Shown here: positions 33,389 to 40,117 of the stretch, in pieces
Position numbering within the stretch: the stretch's first letter is position 1
Layout: each line of letters begins with the position of its first letter
Assembly (NCBI GenBank): GCA_039815415.1
Contig: JBCBZH010000005.1
Coordinates: 1-40,553, forward strand
Source of the DNA: JBCBZH01 sp039815415
GTDB lineage: Bacteria; Bacteroidota; Rhodothermia; Rhodothermales; Rubricoccaceae
Length of the DNA: 40,553 nucleotides
Direction: 5' to 3'
Made by a program: the position numbers and the translations under genes
Notes under the pieces: model-generated
Seen by the model: the letters and a program-made list of their open reading frames with translations, nothing else
Database searches by the model: none
Told to the model about the DNA's origin: nothing

Positions 33389-34111
33389 ATGAGCCAGATC
33401 CGCGACTTCGTCTCGTTCTCCAAGAGCCTGACCTCGCTCCCCGACGACATCTACTCCGGCCCGCAGCAGACGGCGCCCATCAACGCCCTCGTTCCGATGG
33501 TCGTGGAGCAGACGACGCGCGGCGAGCGCTCCTACGACATCTTCAGCCGCCTGCTGAAAGACCGCATCGTGCTGTTCGGCACACCGGTCAACGACACGAC
33601 CTCCAACCTCGCCGTGGCGCAGCTGCTGTTCCTGGCGGCCGAGGACGCGGAGAAGGACATCAACCTGTACATCAACTGCCCCGGCGGTGCGGTCTACTCC
33701 GGAATGGCCGTCTACGACACCATGCAGTTCATCAAGCCCGACGTGGCGACGATCTGCGTCGGGCTGGCGGCATCCATGGGATCGGTGTTCCTGCTCGGTG
33801 GAGCGGCGGGCAAGCGCGCCGCGCTTCCCAACTCTCGCATCATGATCCACCAGCCATCGGGCGGTAGCCAGGGCATGGCGTCTGACATCCAGATCCAGGC
33901 CAACGAAATCCTCTACATCAAGCAGCGGCTGAACGAGGTGATTGCGCACCACACAGGCCAAACTGTAGACAAGGTGGAGACCGACACCGACCGCGACAAC
34001 TTCATGAGCCCTCAGGAGGCCAAGGAGTACGGCATCATCGACACTGTCCTCGGCGACGATGCGTCCGGCAAGCCGGGAGACAACCCCACAGAGTCTGGCG
34101 ACGCCGAGTAG
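33389..34111 (+). CDS. clpP: ATP-dependent Clp protease proteolytic subunit
   Basis: 240-residue serine protease, the 14-mer peptidase core that degrades substrates delivered by ClpX or similar unfoldases. Catalytic triad Ser129 (GLAASMGSVFLLGG), His154 (SRIMIHQPSGG) and Asp203 (TDRDNFMS), with the same 25- and 49-residue spacing as E. coli ClpP Ser97-His122-Asp171. The N-terminus (MSQIRDFVSFSKSLTSLPDD) is about 30 residues longer than in E. coli, as is common in Bacteroidota. clpX, a frequent neighbour, is absent downstream. No Shine-Dalgarno sequence precedes the ATG. Two hairpins follow. Confidence 0.97.
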   Translation: MSQIRDFVSFSKSLTSLPDDIYSGPQQTAPINALVPMVVEQTTRGERSYDIFSRLLKDRIVLFGTPVNDTTSNLAVAQLLFLAAEDAEKDINLYINCPGGAVYSGMAVYDTMQFIKPDVATICVGLAASMGSVFLLGGAAGKRAALPNSRIMIHQPSGGSQGMASDIQIQANEILYIKQRLNEVIAHHTGQTVDKVETDTDRDNFMSPQEAKEYGIIDTVLGDDASGKPGDNPTESGDAE

Positions 34112-34116
34112 GCCTT

Positions 34117-34132
34117 CGCCAGCTGGCTGGCG
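34117..34132 (+). repeat. Degenerate 10-mer pair hairpin after clpP
   Basis: CGCCAGC-TG-GCTGGCG, a 7-bp stem with a 2-base loop. It looks like the 20-bp palindrome at 15431 with the central TCGA lost. Begins 5 bases after the clpP stop. Confidence 0.7.
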
Positions 34133-34182
34133 CCGACCTTCGGTTCGAGCATTGCACGCGCTCAGGGTGCGGCGTTACTTAC

Positions 34183-34218
34183 AGGCCTCGGCAGCGCTCT
34201 GCCGGGGCCTCTTCTGTT
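34183..34218 (+). terminator. Terminator for clpP
   Basis: AGGCCTCGGCAG-CGCT-CTGCCGGGGCCT, a 12-bp stem with one T-G wobble and a tetraloop, followed by CTTCTGTT. The best terminator candidate downstream of clpP. Confidence 0.7.
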
Positions 34219-34234
34219 CCACCACTCTCCCTCC

Positions 34235-34795
34235 ATGCGCGCACTTCTCCTTGCGGCGACTCTTCTCGCCAGCTCGTCGGCCCTCGCCCAGGAGGCCGCT
34301 GATCTCGCTTCCCTCATCGCTCATCCCGACGCCCAGCTTCTTTCCGCCGAGAACGCCGCTGCGATGGGAGTTGAGGCCGAAGGCCCTGTATGGGTAATCC
34401 CGGCCGAAGCCGTGGACGAACGCGCCTCGCTCAGCTACGAGCTTCCGGCGTCTGTGCTGCCGAGTGAGAAAGACCCTGGCCTCGCCATCATCATCGGCAT
34501 CCTTCTTCCGGGCGGCGGCCAAATCTACGCGGGAGACAACACAAAAGGCCTCACCATCCTCGGCGTCGCGTACGGTAGCCTCATCGGCGGCTGGTTCCTC
34601 GGACATGCCCTCGACGTTCCCTTGCTGTATCTGGTTGGCTCGGCAGGCTACATCGCGGCCACCGTCTACGGTGTCCTCCAGGCCACGGACGACGTGGAGG
34701 CCGCCAACCGCCGCAACGGCTACGCGCTGGCGCCGAGCGTGACGCGCACCCATGAGGGCTATGCAGCAGGGCTGTCGCTCCGCGCGTCGTTCTAA
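34235..34795 (+). CDS. Exported TM2-like membrane protein
   Basis: 186 residues. Signal peptide MRALLLAATLLASSSALAQ, with an exact CGCCAGCTCG (34267) coding its LASS. About 85 residues of soluble region with SYELPASVLPSEKDPGLA, then two to three membrane segments: IIIGILLPGGGQIYAGDNTKG, LTILGVAYGSLIGGWFLG and LLYLVGSAGYIAATVYGVLQ. PGGGQIYAGDNTKG followed by hydrophobic segments resembles TM2-like or DUF5683-like proteins. Role unknown. Confidence 0.72.
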   Translation: MRALLLAATLLASSSALAQEAADLASLIAHPDAQLLSAENAAAMGVEAEGPVWVIPAEAVDERASLSYELPASVLPSEKDPGLAIIIGILLPGGGQIYAGDNTKGLTILGVAYGSLIGGWFLGHALDVPLLYLVGSAGYIAATVYGVLQATDDVEAANRRNGYALAPSVTRTHEGYAAGLSLRASF

Positions 34796-34802
34796 GTCCC
34801 CT

Positions 34803-34826
34803 CGAGCTGAGTCTCTCACCAGCTCG
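34803..34826. repeat. Degenerate inverted 10-mer pair
   Basis: CGAGCTG and CAGCTCG, 7-bp arms around a 10-base loop; each is the 10-mer with its outer bases changed. Follows the TM2-like gene by 8 bases. Confidence 0.6.
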
Positions 34827-34830
34827 TTGT

Positions 34831-34871
34831 GTCTCCCGCCCCGTCGGCCTCGAGCTGGCGGGGCGGCTCCG
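34831..34871. repeat. 41-bp hairpin repeat, copy A
   Basis: CCGCCCCG (34836-34843) pairs with CGGGGCGG (34859-34866); the loop and right arm contain an exact CGAGCTGGCG (34851). Matches copy B at 37045-37085 in 38 of 41 bases, same orientation. It sits upstream of the sigma-factor operon; copy B ends that operon. Likely a terminator of the preceding gene. Confidence 0.85.
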
Positions 34872-34952
34872 TGTCTGCAGGGTTCGCTGTAATGATTTCG
34901 GCGGAGCGGAGTAATGACAGTCAGACGCGCCTCACCCACCGTCGCCTCGTAC

Positions 34953-35510
34953 ATGCCCTCCCTCTCCGACGAAGACGTGATGGCCCGGATTCAGACGGGA
35001 GACCTGGAGCATGCCGGGTTGCTCTTCGAGCGGCACCACACCGACCTCTACCGCTTCTTCGTCCACACCACGCAGTCACGCGCCGTGAGCCAGGACTTGA
35101 CGCAAGACGTGTTTGTCCGCCTGTTCGCTTACAAGGCGAGCTACAAGCGCGGCGCGCCCGTCCGCCCGTGGCTCCACCGGATCGCCCGCAACGTGCTGGC
35201 GGACTACTGGAAGCGGCCACGCCGAGACTCCGTGGCGCTGGACGACGAGACCACTGCGTCTGGACTTCCGTCTCCGATCTCAGACCTCGAGCGTCGCGAG
35301 GTGCTGGACGGCCTCGACGCAGCCCTGGCGCGCCTCGATCCGGCCCAGCGCGAACTGTTGGTCCACAGCCATGTGTCGGACCTGAGCTACTCCGAGATCG
35401 CTGAGATCTACGACATCACCATCAACGCGGCGCGCGTCCGGGTCTGCCGTGCGCTCCGCGCCTTCCGCACCATCTACATCCCACACGAGGTACACGATGA
35501 CTTGCCCTGA
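34953..35510 (+). CDS. ECF sigma factor (RpoE-like)
   Basis: 185 residues from MPSLSDEDVMARIQTGD, the usual ECF N-terminus; an ATG 39 bases upstream (34914), preceded by GGAG, is an alternative. Region 2: AGLLFERHHTDLYRFFVHTTQ, VSQDLTQDVFVRLFAYKASY, PVRPWLHRIARNVLADYWKR. Region 4: LARLDPAQRELLVHSHVSDLSYSEIAEIYDITINAARVRVCRALRAF. The gene overlaps the anti-sigma gene by 14 bases, the usual coupling for a sigma held inactive by its partner. First gene of a three-gene operon bracketed by the 41-bp hairpin repeats. Confidence 0.92.
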   Translation: MPSLSDEDVMARIQTGDLEHAGLLFERHHTDLYRFFVHTTQSRAVSQDLTQDVFVRLFAYKASYKRGAPVRPWLHRIARNVLADYWKRPRRDSVALDDETTASGLPSPISDLERREVLDGLDAALARLDPAQRELLVHSHVSDLSYSEIAEIYDITINAARVRVCRALRAFRTIYIPHEVHDDLP

Positions 35511-36222
35511 TGTGGAACCCTTCCTGCTGGATCCTCAGCTCGATGCCGAGACCCAGGCGCACCTGGACTCCTGCGCCGAGTGCCGGGCGATCCGGGCCGA
35601 GCTGATGGACTCGCAGACGCTCCTTCGCGCCCACATGGACACGCCCGCTCCGCCCGCCATGCGGACCGCGTTCTACTCCATGCTCGGGGACCTCCAGAAC
35701 GCACAGCGCACGCCCACGGGCTGGCGGTCGTGGGTCTCTCCGCGCGTGGCGCGGCCCCTCCGATGGGCCGTGGCCTTTGTGGCTGTGTTCGCGCTGGGGG
35801 CTGTGAGCATGTCGCTCCTTCAAGGCCGAAGCGGCCCAGGCGCTGAAGTGAATGGCGTGCTGTCCCAGCTCGAGGACGCGTCTCCGACCATGCGCCTCAC
35901 CGGCGTCTACACCATCTCCGACGAGGCCGCGACCCAGGAGCAGGTCCGGGAAGCCCTGGTCGCGCTCATCCAGACTGACCCCAGTGTCAACGTGCGGGTG
36001 GCAGCGCTCGAAGCCCTCGCACCCTCTCTCCCCCACGCCGACGTGCGGACTGCCGTGGTGCAGGTCCTGGGCTCCGATCCCGAGCCGCTCGTGCAGCTCG
36101 CCGCCCTTCGTGCCCTCGAGTCCCACACCTCTCCTGAGGTGCGCCAAGCCCTCGACGAGCTGCTGGAAACGCCCGACCTCGAGCCTCTCATCCGGGAGCA
36201 TGTCCGATCCATCCTCCTCTAA
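35497..36222 (+). CDS. Anti-sigma factor: zinc-finger, TM helix, HEAT repeats
   Basis: 241 residues. N-terminal zf-HC2-type anti-sigma domain with HLDSCAECRA (His-x3-Cys-x2-Cys). One TM helix at about 85-107 (LRWAVAFVAVFALGAVSMSL). The remainder is HEAT-like repeats of about 31 residues: ALVALIQTDPSVNVRVAALEAL, AVVQVLGSDPEPLVQLAALRAL, ALDELLETPDLEPLIREHVRS. A cytoplasmic zinc-finger with a periplasmic HEAT scaffold suggests the HEAT part senses or binds a periplasmic protein, perhaps the DUF4097 product of the next gene (inference). Start fixed by the overlap with the sigma gene. Confidence 0.88.
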   Translation: MTCPDVEPFLLDPQLDAETQAHLDSCAECRAIRAELMDSQTLLRAHMDTPAPPAMRTAFYSMLGDLQNAQRTPTGWRSWVSPRVARPLRWAVAFVAVFALGAVSMSLLQGRSGPGAEVNGVLSQLEDASPTMRLTGVYTISDEAATQEQVREALVALIQTDPSVNVRVAALEALAPSLPHADVRTAVVQVLGSDPEPLVQLAALRALESHTSPEVRQALDELLETPDLEPLIREHVRSILL

Positions 36223-36234
36223 TCGCCTCCTACC

Positions 36235-37044
36235 ATGTGTTCTCGCCTTGCACTCGCCCTCCTCGTTGCACTCAGCGCCACTGTTCTCGCCAGCTCGCCA
36301 GCGGCGGCCCAGACGGAACGCGTGCTGCGCTTCTTCGACACCTCGGGGTCGCTTTCGGTCCAGGCCAACGTGGTCTGGGGGACGCTCCGCGTCACGGGTC
36401 ATGAGGGCGACGAGATTCGTCTCTCGGTGACCCACACTTCCGAAGGCGGATCGCCCCGCGCGGTCAGCAATCTCGCAGACTATGTCTCGGTTCAGTCCAC
36501 CAGCAACGCCTACTCCATTACCGGGCGCACCCCGGCCAACGGGGCCTTCGAGTCCATCGACATCACCCTGTCGGTGCCTGCCCGCGCGGATATCCGCCTG
36601 GGCGTCAATCGGGGCGGCGAGATCGTGGTGGACGGCGTGAACGGAGTCGTGGATGTCTCGCAGCGGAACGGATCCGTCGAGCTGACGAATCTGGGAGGCT
36701 CGGCCGTGGTCAACGCGCTGAACGGGTCCATCCAGGCCAGCTTCCGGTCGGTGACGCCCAACCGGTCCATGTCGTTCATCGCCCTCAACGGAGAGATCGA
36801 CCTCACCCTGCCCGCGCGCCACAAGGCCAACGTGCGCCTGCGCTCGGAGCGCAACGGCTACATCACCTCCGACTTCGAGCTGCCCAGCGTGGAATACCCC
36901 TACGCAGCCGAGCCGCGCGAGGGATCGGAAAAGCCGCTCTACAGCACGCGCCCCATCGAGATCGAATCCACCATCAACGGCGGCGGGCCGATGCTGGTCG
37001 CCACGACGGAGAACGGCCCGATTCGCCTGCGCCGGAGCCGCTGA
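36235..37044 (+). CDS. Exported DUF4097-like beta-helix protein
   Basis: 269 residues. Signal peptide MCSRLALALLVALSATVLAS followed by SPAAAQ, with an exact 10-mer (36288) at its LASS. The mature part is a repetitive beta structure: VRVTGHEGDEIRLSVTH, ITLSVPARADIRLGVNRGGEIVVDGVNGVVDVSQRNGSVEL, VNALNGSIQASF. This is the turn pattern of DUF4097 or adhesin-like bactofilin-style proteins frequently encoded next to ECF sigma/anti-sigma pairs. Starts 12 bases after the anti-sigma stop. No catalytic residues. Confidence 0.82.
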   Translation: MCSRLALALLVALSATVLASSPAAAQTERVLRFFDTSGSLSVQANVVWGTLRVTGHEGDEIRLSVTHTSEGGSPRAVSNLADYVSVQSTSNAYSITGRTPANGAFESIDITLSVPARADIRLGVNRGGEIVVDGVNGVVDVSQRNGSVELTNLGGSAVVNALNGSIQASFRSVTPNRSMSFIALNGEIDLTLPARHKANVRLRSERNGYITSDFELPSVEYPYAAEPREGSEKPLYSTRPIEIESTINGGGPMLVATTENGPIRLRRSR

Positions 37045-37085
37045 GTCTCCCGCCCCGTCGACTTCGAGCTGGCGGGGCGGTTCCG
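37045..37085. repeat. 41-bp hairpin repeat, copy B
   Basis: Begins immediately after the TGA of the DUF4097-like gene. CCGCCCCG...CGGGGCGG stem; contains an exact CGAGCTGGCG at 37065. Three differences from copy A at 34831-34871. Probable terminator of the sigma operon, convergent with the following minus-strand gene. Confidence 0.88.
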
Positions 37086-37127
37086 CACCAGATCCACTCG
37101 CCAGCCCGACTCGACCGAACATGCGCA

Positions 37128-38144
37128 TCAACATGTACCCGGTGCGGAGAAGAGAGTCCTCTTGCACGCCGACGGGCACCAGCTGACACCTGCGTAGTCC
37201 TTTTGGGTCTCCTGGCACGTCCCACTGCAGCACGCTGTGCCGGTGTCACTCCGGCCGACCGGGCTCTTGTAGCCCCTGCAGTCCGGACCGACGCGGCATG
37301 ATCCACCGATCTCGGCTCCGTAGCGAGTGCCGTCGGCGCTGAACACGTTGCCGGTGTCCTGGCCAATCTCTCCAATCTTGCTGGTGTACATGGTCCACGC
37401 GAATCCCGCATCCCCGCCAGGACCCGGCCTCGAGACAGCGGGGCCGAAGCTGAATCCCTGAAACCGAGGCGAAAGCCCTACACTCCAGAACGCGCCTGTC
37501 GTCGCCCCCACGTACTGCGGACCGACCACGTTGACGTTGACGCCCATCGACCATCCATTCAACTCGTTCACATCGTCGGTCCAGAACCCGAGCTGGAGGT
37601 CTCCTCCTGCGCCTGGAACACCGAGCGTGAAGCCCCCGCCGGTGATCCATCGCGGCGCCCCGGCTCCGGTGAGACTAAACGCAATGCCCTGAGAGAGGGA
37701 GCCCCCGACGATCCATGGTGAGTTGCCCCCACCACTGATGTCGATCGAGATGGATCGGAAACCCAGCACACTCGCGCTCTCTTTCTCCTCCTCGGTGAAC
37801 TGATACGCCCGCGCCGTCGCCACTTTGTCGTCGAGACTCGGCGAGGACGCCATCGCGCGGGTGAGGCGGTTTGAGATGGGGAGGGCCATGTCGAGCATGG
37901 CGGGCGTGACCTTCTCGTCGGACTGCTGGATCACCTCGTCCGGGATATCGGTCCGATTCGGATCTCCCACTTCAGGAGGTGGGTCCGGGACGGAGACAGC
38001 CCGCCGCCCGGTCGGCGTGTCGGCCTGAACGGTCTTGGACGGAGGCACAATGGTAATGGCCTTCGCCAGTTCGTCGAGGGCGAGGGTCTCGCACCCGGCG
38101 ACGATCAGAAGGCCGCACAGCAGGAAGGCAGAACGCGTGATCAT
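37128..38144 (-). CDS. Lipoprotein with Gly-rich beta domain and Cys-rich tail, unknown function
   Basis: 338 residues. Start at MITRSAFLLCGLLIVAGC, a lipobox signal; longer in-frame starts place 74 residues ahead of it. Residues 20-110 are polar and low-complexity. Residues about 125-275 are Gly/aromatic-rich and strand-like: SISIDISGGGNSPWIVGGSL, APRWITGGGFTLGVPGAGGD, FWSVGLSPRFQGFSFGP. The last 59 residues hold eight Cys (SCRVGPDCRG, ACCSGTCQ, WCPSACKR, final Cys), consistent with disulfide cross-linking on the cell surface. I recognise no family. Convergent with the sigma operon. Confidence 0.7.
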   Translation of the reverse strand: MITRSAFLLCGLLIVAGCETLALDELAKAITIVPPSKTVQADTPTGRRAVSVPDPPPEVGDPNRTDIPDEVIQQSDEKVTPAMLDMALPISNRLTRAMASSPSLDDKVATARAYQFTEEEKESASVLGFRSISIDISGGGNSPWIVGGSLSQGIAFSLTGAGAPRWITGGGFTLGVPGAGGDLQLGFWTDDVNELNGWSMGVNVNVVGPQYVGATTGAFWSVGLSPRFQGFSFGPAVSRPGPGGDAGFAWTMYTSKIGEIGQDTGNVFSADGTRYGAEIGGSCRVGPDCRGYKSPVGRSDTGTACCSGTCQETQKDYAGVSWCPSACKRTLFSAPGTC

Positions 38145-38309
38145 GGAAACATCGGATGAGGGGACGAGCCGCCCGTGTGCGGCCCTCTGACCTCTACGCT
38201 GCCTTTCGTTCCCAAAGCCGTCACGCCCCGCACGATTCACCCGACAGGCGCCCAGGAGATGGCCCCGTTCATTCCAAGTCCGTTCCGTGACCGTGCCGCT
38301 AGCTCGACG

Positions 38310-38351
38310 CAAAACGCCCCCGACGAGCTGGCGAAAGCTGGCCGGGGGCGT
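38310..38351 (-). terminator. Intrinsic terminator for tRNA-Glu
   Basis: ACGCCCCCG / CGGGGGCGT, a 9-bp stem with a loop holding an exact 10-mer (38324), followed on the minus strand by TTTGCG (TTTT counting the stem end). Sits 24 bases beyond the tRNA 3' end. Confidence 0.75.
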
Positions 38352-38374
38352 GCGCGGATGTGACATCCGCTAAG

Positions 38375-38447
38375 TACCGCGTACGGGATTTGAACCCGTG
38401 TTACCGCCGTGAGAGGGCGGCGTCCTAGACCCCTAGACGAACGCGGC
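38375..38447 (-). tRNA. tRNA-Glu (anticodon CTC)
   Basis: 73 nt without encoded CCA. Acceptor stem GCCGCGT / ACGCGGT (first pair G-U), D-arm GTCTAGGGGTCTAGGAC, anticodon stem-loop CCGCC-CTCTCAC-GGCGG with CTC anticodon, T-arm ACGGG-TTCAAAT-CCCGT. Decodes GAG. Ends before a strong terminator. Confidence 0.95.
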
Positions 38448-38492
38448 AGGTCGGCACGCCAGAGCGTGCGAGGGCGCGAAAGATAGGATGCC

Positions 38493-38984
38493 CTACCCCT
38501 CCAAACCGGCGCCCCACGTCATTTTCACGTGCTCGATGCCCGCCTCGTCGAACGGCTCGCCCACCGTCTCAAAGCCGAGCTGGCGATACAGATCCACGAG
38601 GTAGGCTTGCGCATGCAGCACGAGGCGCTCGCAGCCCGCTGCCTGGGCCTCGGCCATTGCGTGCTGGATCATCTGACGCCCAAAGCCACGCCCCCGGAAC
38701 GCCGGAAGCACGGCAAACCGTTCCAACTTGGCCGTCGCCAGCCCGATGTCCGAGCCTCCCTCGCGCTGGCGAATCGGTCGCCAGCGCGCCGCGGCCGCTG
38801 GAGTGCCGTCCACGGTCCCCAGCAGATGATGCACGGTCTGGCCACGTGCGTCGGGCACATCGTAGGCGTCCCACTCGTCCTCGGGTGCGCACGCCTGCTC
38901 CTCCACGAACACGCGCTGGCGAATGGCACGGACGTGTTGCCAGTCGGCCTCGGACACCGCCAGGCGGATCACCAGATCAGCCAT
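38493..38984 (-). CDS. GNAT family N-acetyltransferase
   Basis: 163 residues from MADLVIRLAVSEADWQHVR. GNAT motif A is clear: KLERFAVLPAFRGRGFGRQMIQHAMAEAQ, with RGRGFG the acetyl-CoA pyrophosphate-binding R/Q-x-x-G-x-G. Upstream elements IRQRVFVEEQACAPEDEWDAYDVPDA and VHHLLGTVDGTPAAAARWRP fit the YitI/ElaA-like branch. C-terminal LVLHAQAYLVDLYRQLGFETVGEPFDEAGIEHVKM. Its ATG overlaps the stop of the upstream hydrolase gene by 8 bases (ATGGCTGA). Contains an 11-bp inverted repeat of a variant word (38762-38788) and the 10-mer at 38576. Acceptor unknown. Confidence 0.92.
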   Translation of the reverse strand: MADLVIRLAVSEADWQHVRAIRQRVFVEEQACAPEDEWDAYDVPDARGQTVHHLLGTVDGTPAAAARWRPIRQREGGSDIGLATAKLERFAVLPAFRGRGFGRQMIQHAMAEAQAAGCERLVLHAQAYLVDLYRQLGFETVGEPFDEAGIEHVKMTWGAGLEG

Positions 38985-40113
38985 TGCACATGGGCTCCGT
39001 GGACAGGACGCGCAGACACAGGGCATCGGCCACGGCCGAGACCACCTGACTTTCACCGATGATGGTGCCGTGGGCAGACTCCTCGAGTTCCAGGTACACG
39101 CCGTCGAGGTTGAGCACAGCAGCGATGGACCGTCCGTGCTCCACCGGCACCACGCCATCGCGGCCTCCGTGGGCGGCGAAGAGGTACGGCGGCGACGTGT
39201 AGAGGTAGGCGGGCGAGCGCTTCAGCAGCTCGAGGCGCGCCTCGCTCAGCGTCTTCGTTTCGTCCCGCACAGCACCTGCACTCACCTCGAGCACCGACTC
39301 GAGCTCCGGGACCCGAGAGATCGTCTCGTTGGTGAGATATCGCCGTGCGTCTGCCTTGATGTCCGGCAGGAAGAAGTCTGTCGCCGCGCCGAGGGCGAGC
39401 ACCACGTTGGCATTGAGTCCCCGTGTGGAAGCCAGAAGCGCGACACCTCCGCCTCTCCCCCACCCTGTCGCCACGAGGCGCGTCGGGTCACTCCGGTCCA
39501 GCCCGGCGTTGGCCCGTGCGTGGTCCACGAGAGCCACCACATCGTCGGCATCCCGGTCGTAAGGCTCCGCTGCCAGGTCTGACGAGTACGTCCGGCCCGC
39601 CACGGTAAGACTCTGTCCCCGATAGCCCATCACCACGGTCACGAACTCATTCTCGAGATCTGACCGGAGTGGCGGCACGTCCACGGCCTGAGACACGTCC
39701 ACGTCGGGCCCTTCGGAGAGGACCAGCATCAGAGGCCGCGCGCGCTGGTCGCCCACAATACGCGGCGGCACCCGAATCGCGCCCACGAAGACGGTGTCGC
39801 CATCGGCATCCAGGCCGGCTAACACCCGAACCGTCTCCCGATTCCCCAGATCGACGGTGGTGACGGTCTCGACGGCAACCACACTTTGCGGGCGCCCGGA
39901 GATCTCGCGCCGAGCCCGCTGGATCTCGGCCACCGAGGGCTCCGAGAACAGCACGTTCAGGTTGACGCCGTCCACGATGCCGTTGTCGCCGGGATCGGGG
40001 CAGCTGGGATCGCCTGGGCACTCCGGCCCCACCGGCGGCGTCTCGCCGCACCCCCACGAGCTGGCGACCAGCATCGCCAGCCCAATCCACCAGACGCGGA
40101 GGGGCCTTCGCAC
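38977..40113 (-). CDS. Alpha/beta-hydrolase-like lipoprotein lacking the nucleophile serine
   Basis: 378 residues. GTG start chosen so that RRPLRVWWIGLAMLVASSWGC is the lipobox signal; an upstream ATG would overlap the preceding gene by 74 bases. The 10-mer at 40057 encodes the ASS of this signal. Prolyl-oligopeptidase-type hydrolase fold: LMLVLSEGPDV, FVTVVMGYRG, DVVALVDHARANAGLDRSDPTRLVATGWGRGGGVALLAS. The nucleophile elbow reads G-W-G-R-G, with Gly (GGG codon) where Ser is expected; the later Asp (HGGRDGVVPVEHG) and His (ESAHGTI) regions are present. Either a non-catalytic relative or one using another residue. Overlaps the GNAT gene by 8 bases. Confidence 0.8.
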   Translation of the reverse strand: MRRPLRVWWIGLAMLVASSWGCGETPPVGPECPGDPSCPDPGDNGIVDGVNLNVLFSEPSVAEIQRARREISGRPQSVVAVETVTTVDLGNRETVRVLAGLDADGDTVFVGAIRVPPRIVGDQRARPLMLVLSEGPDVDVSQAVDVPPLRSDLENEFVTVVMGYRGQSLTVAGRTYSSDLAAEPYDRDADDVVALVDHARANAGLDRSDPTRLVATGWGRGGGVALLASTRGLNANVVLALGAATDFFLPDIKADARRYLTNETISRVPELESVLEVSAGAVRDETKTLSEARLELLKRSPAYLYTSPPYLFAAHGGRDGVVPVEHGRSIAAVLNLDGVYLELEESAHGTIIGESQVVSAVADALCLRVLSTEPMCNG

Positions 40114-40117
40114 GGGG

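Noticed and set aside
35422..37233. 603-codon minus-strand frame opposite the sigma/anti-sigma/DUF4097 operon
   Set aside because: Antisense shadow: Gly/Arg/His-rich, no domain pattern, while the plus strand has three overlapping genes with clear domains.
38762..38788. 11-bp inverted repeat inside the GNAT gene as a terminator
   Set aside because: It lies mid-gene in an intact reading frame, built from two CGCGCTGGCG variants; treated as part of the repeat family.
396..40066. The repeated 10-mer as a CRISPR array or phage-type direct repeat
   Set aside because: Copies are dispersed over the full window, in both orientations, with irregular spacing and no spacer structure.
396..40066. The 10-mer as a strand-biased Chi/KOPS-like signal
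   Set aside because: Orientation is balanced (22 forward, 25 reverse) with no long one-strand run, so a polar signal is not supported in this window.
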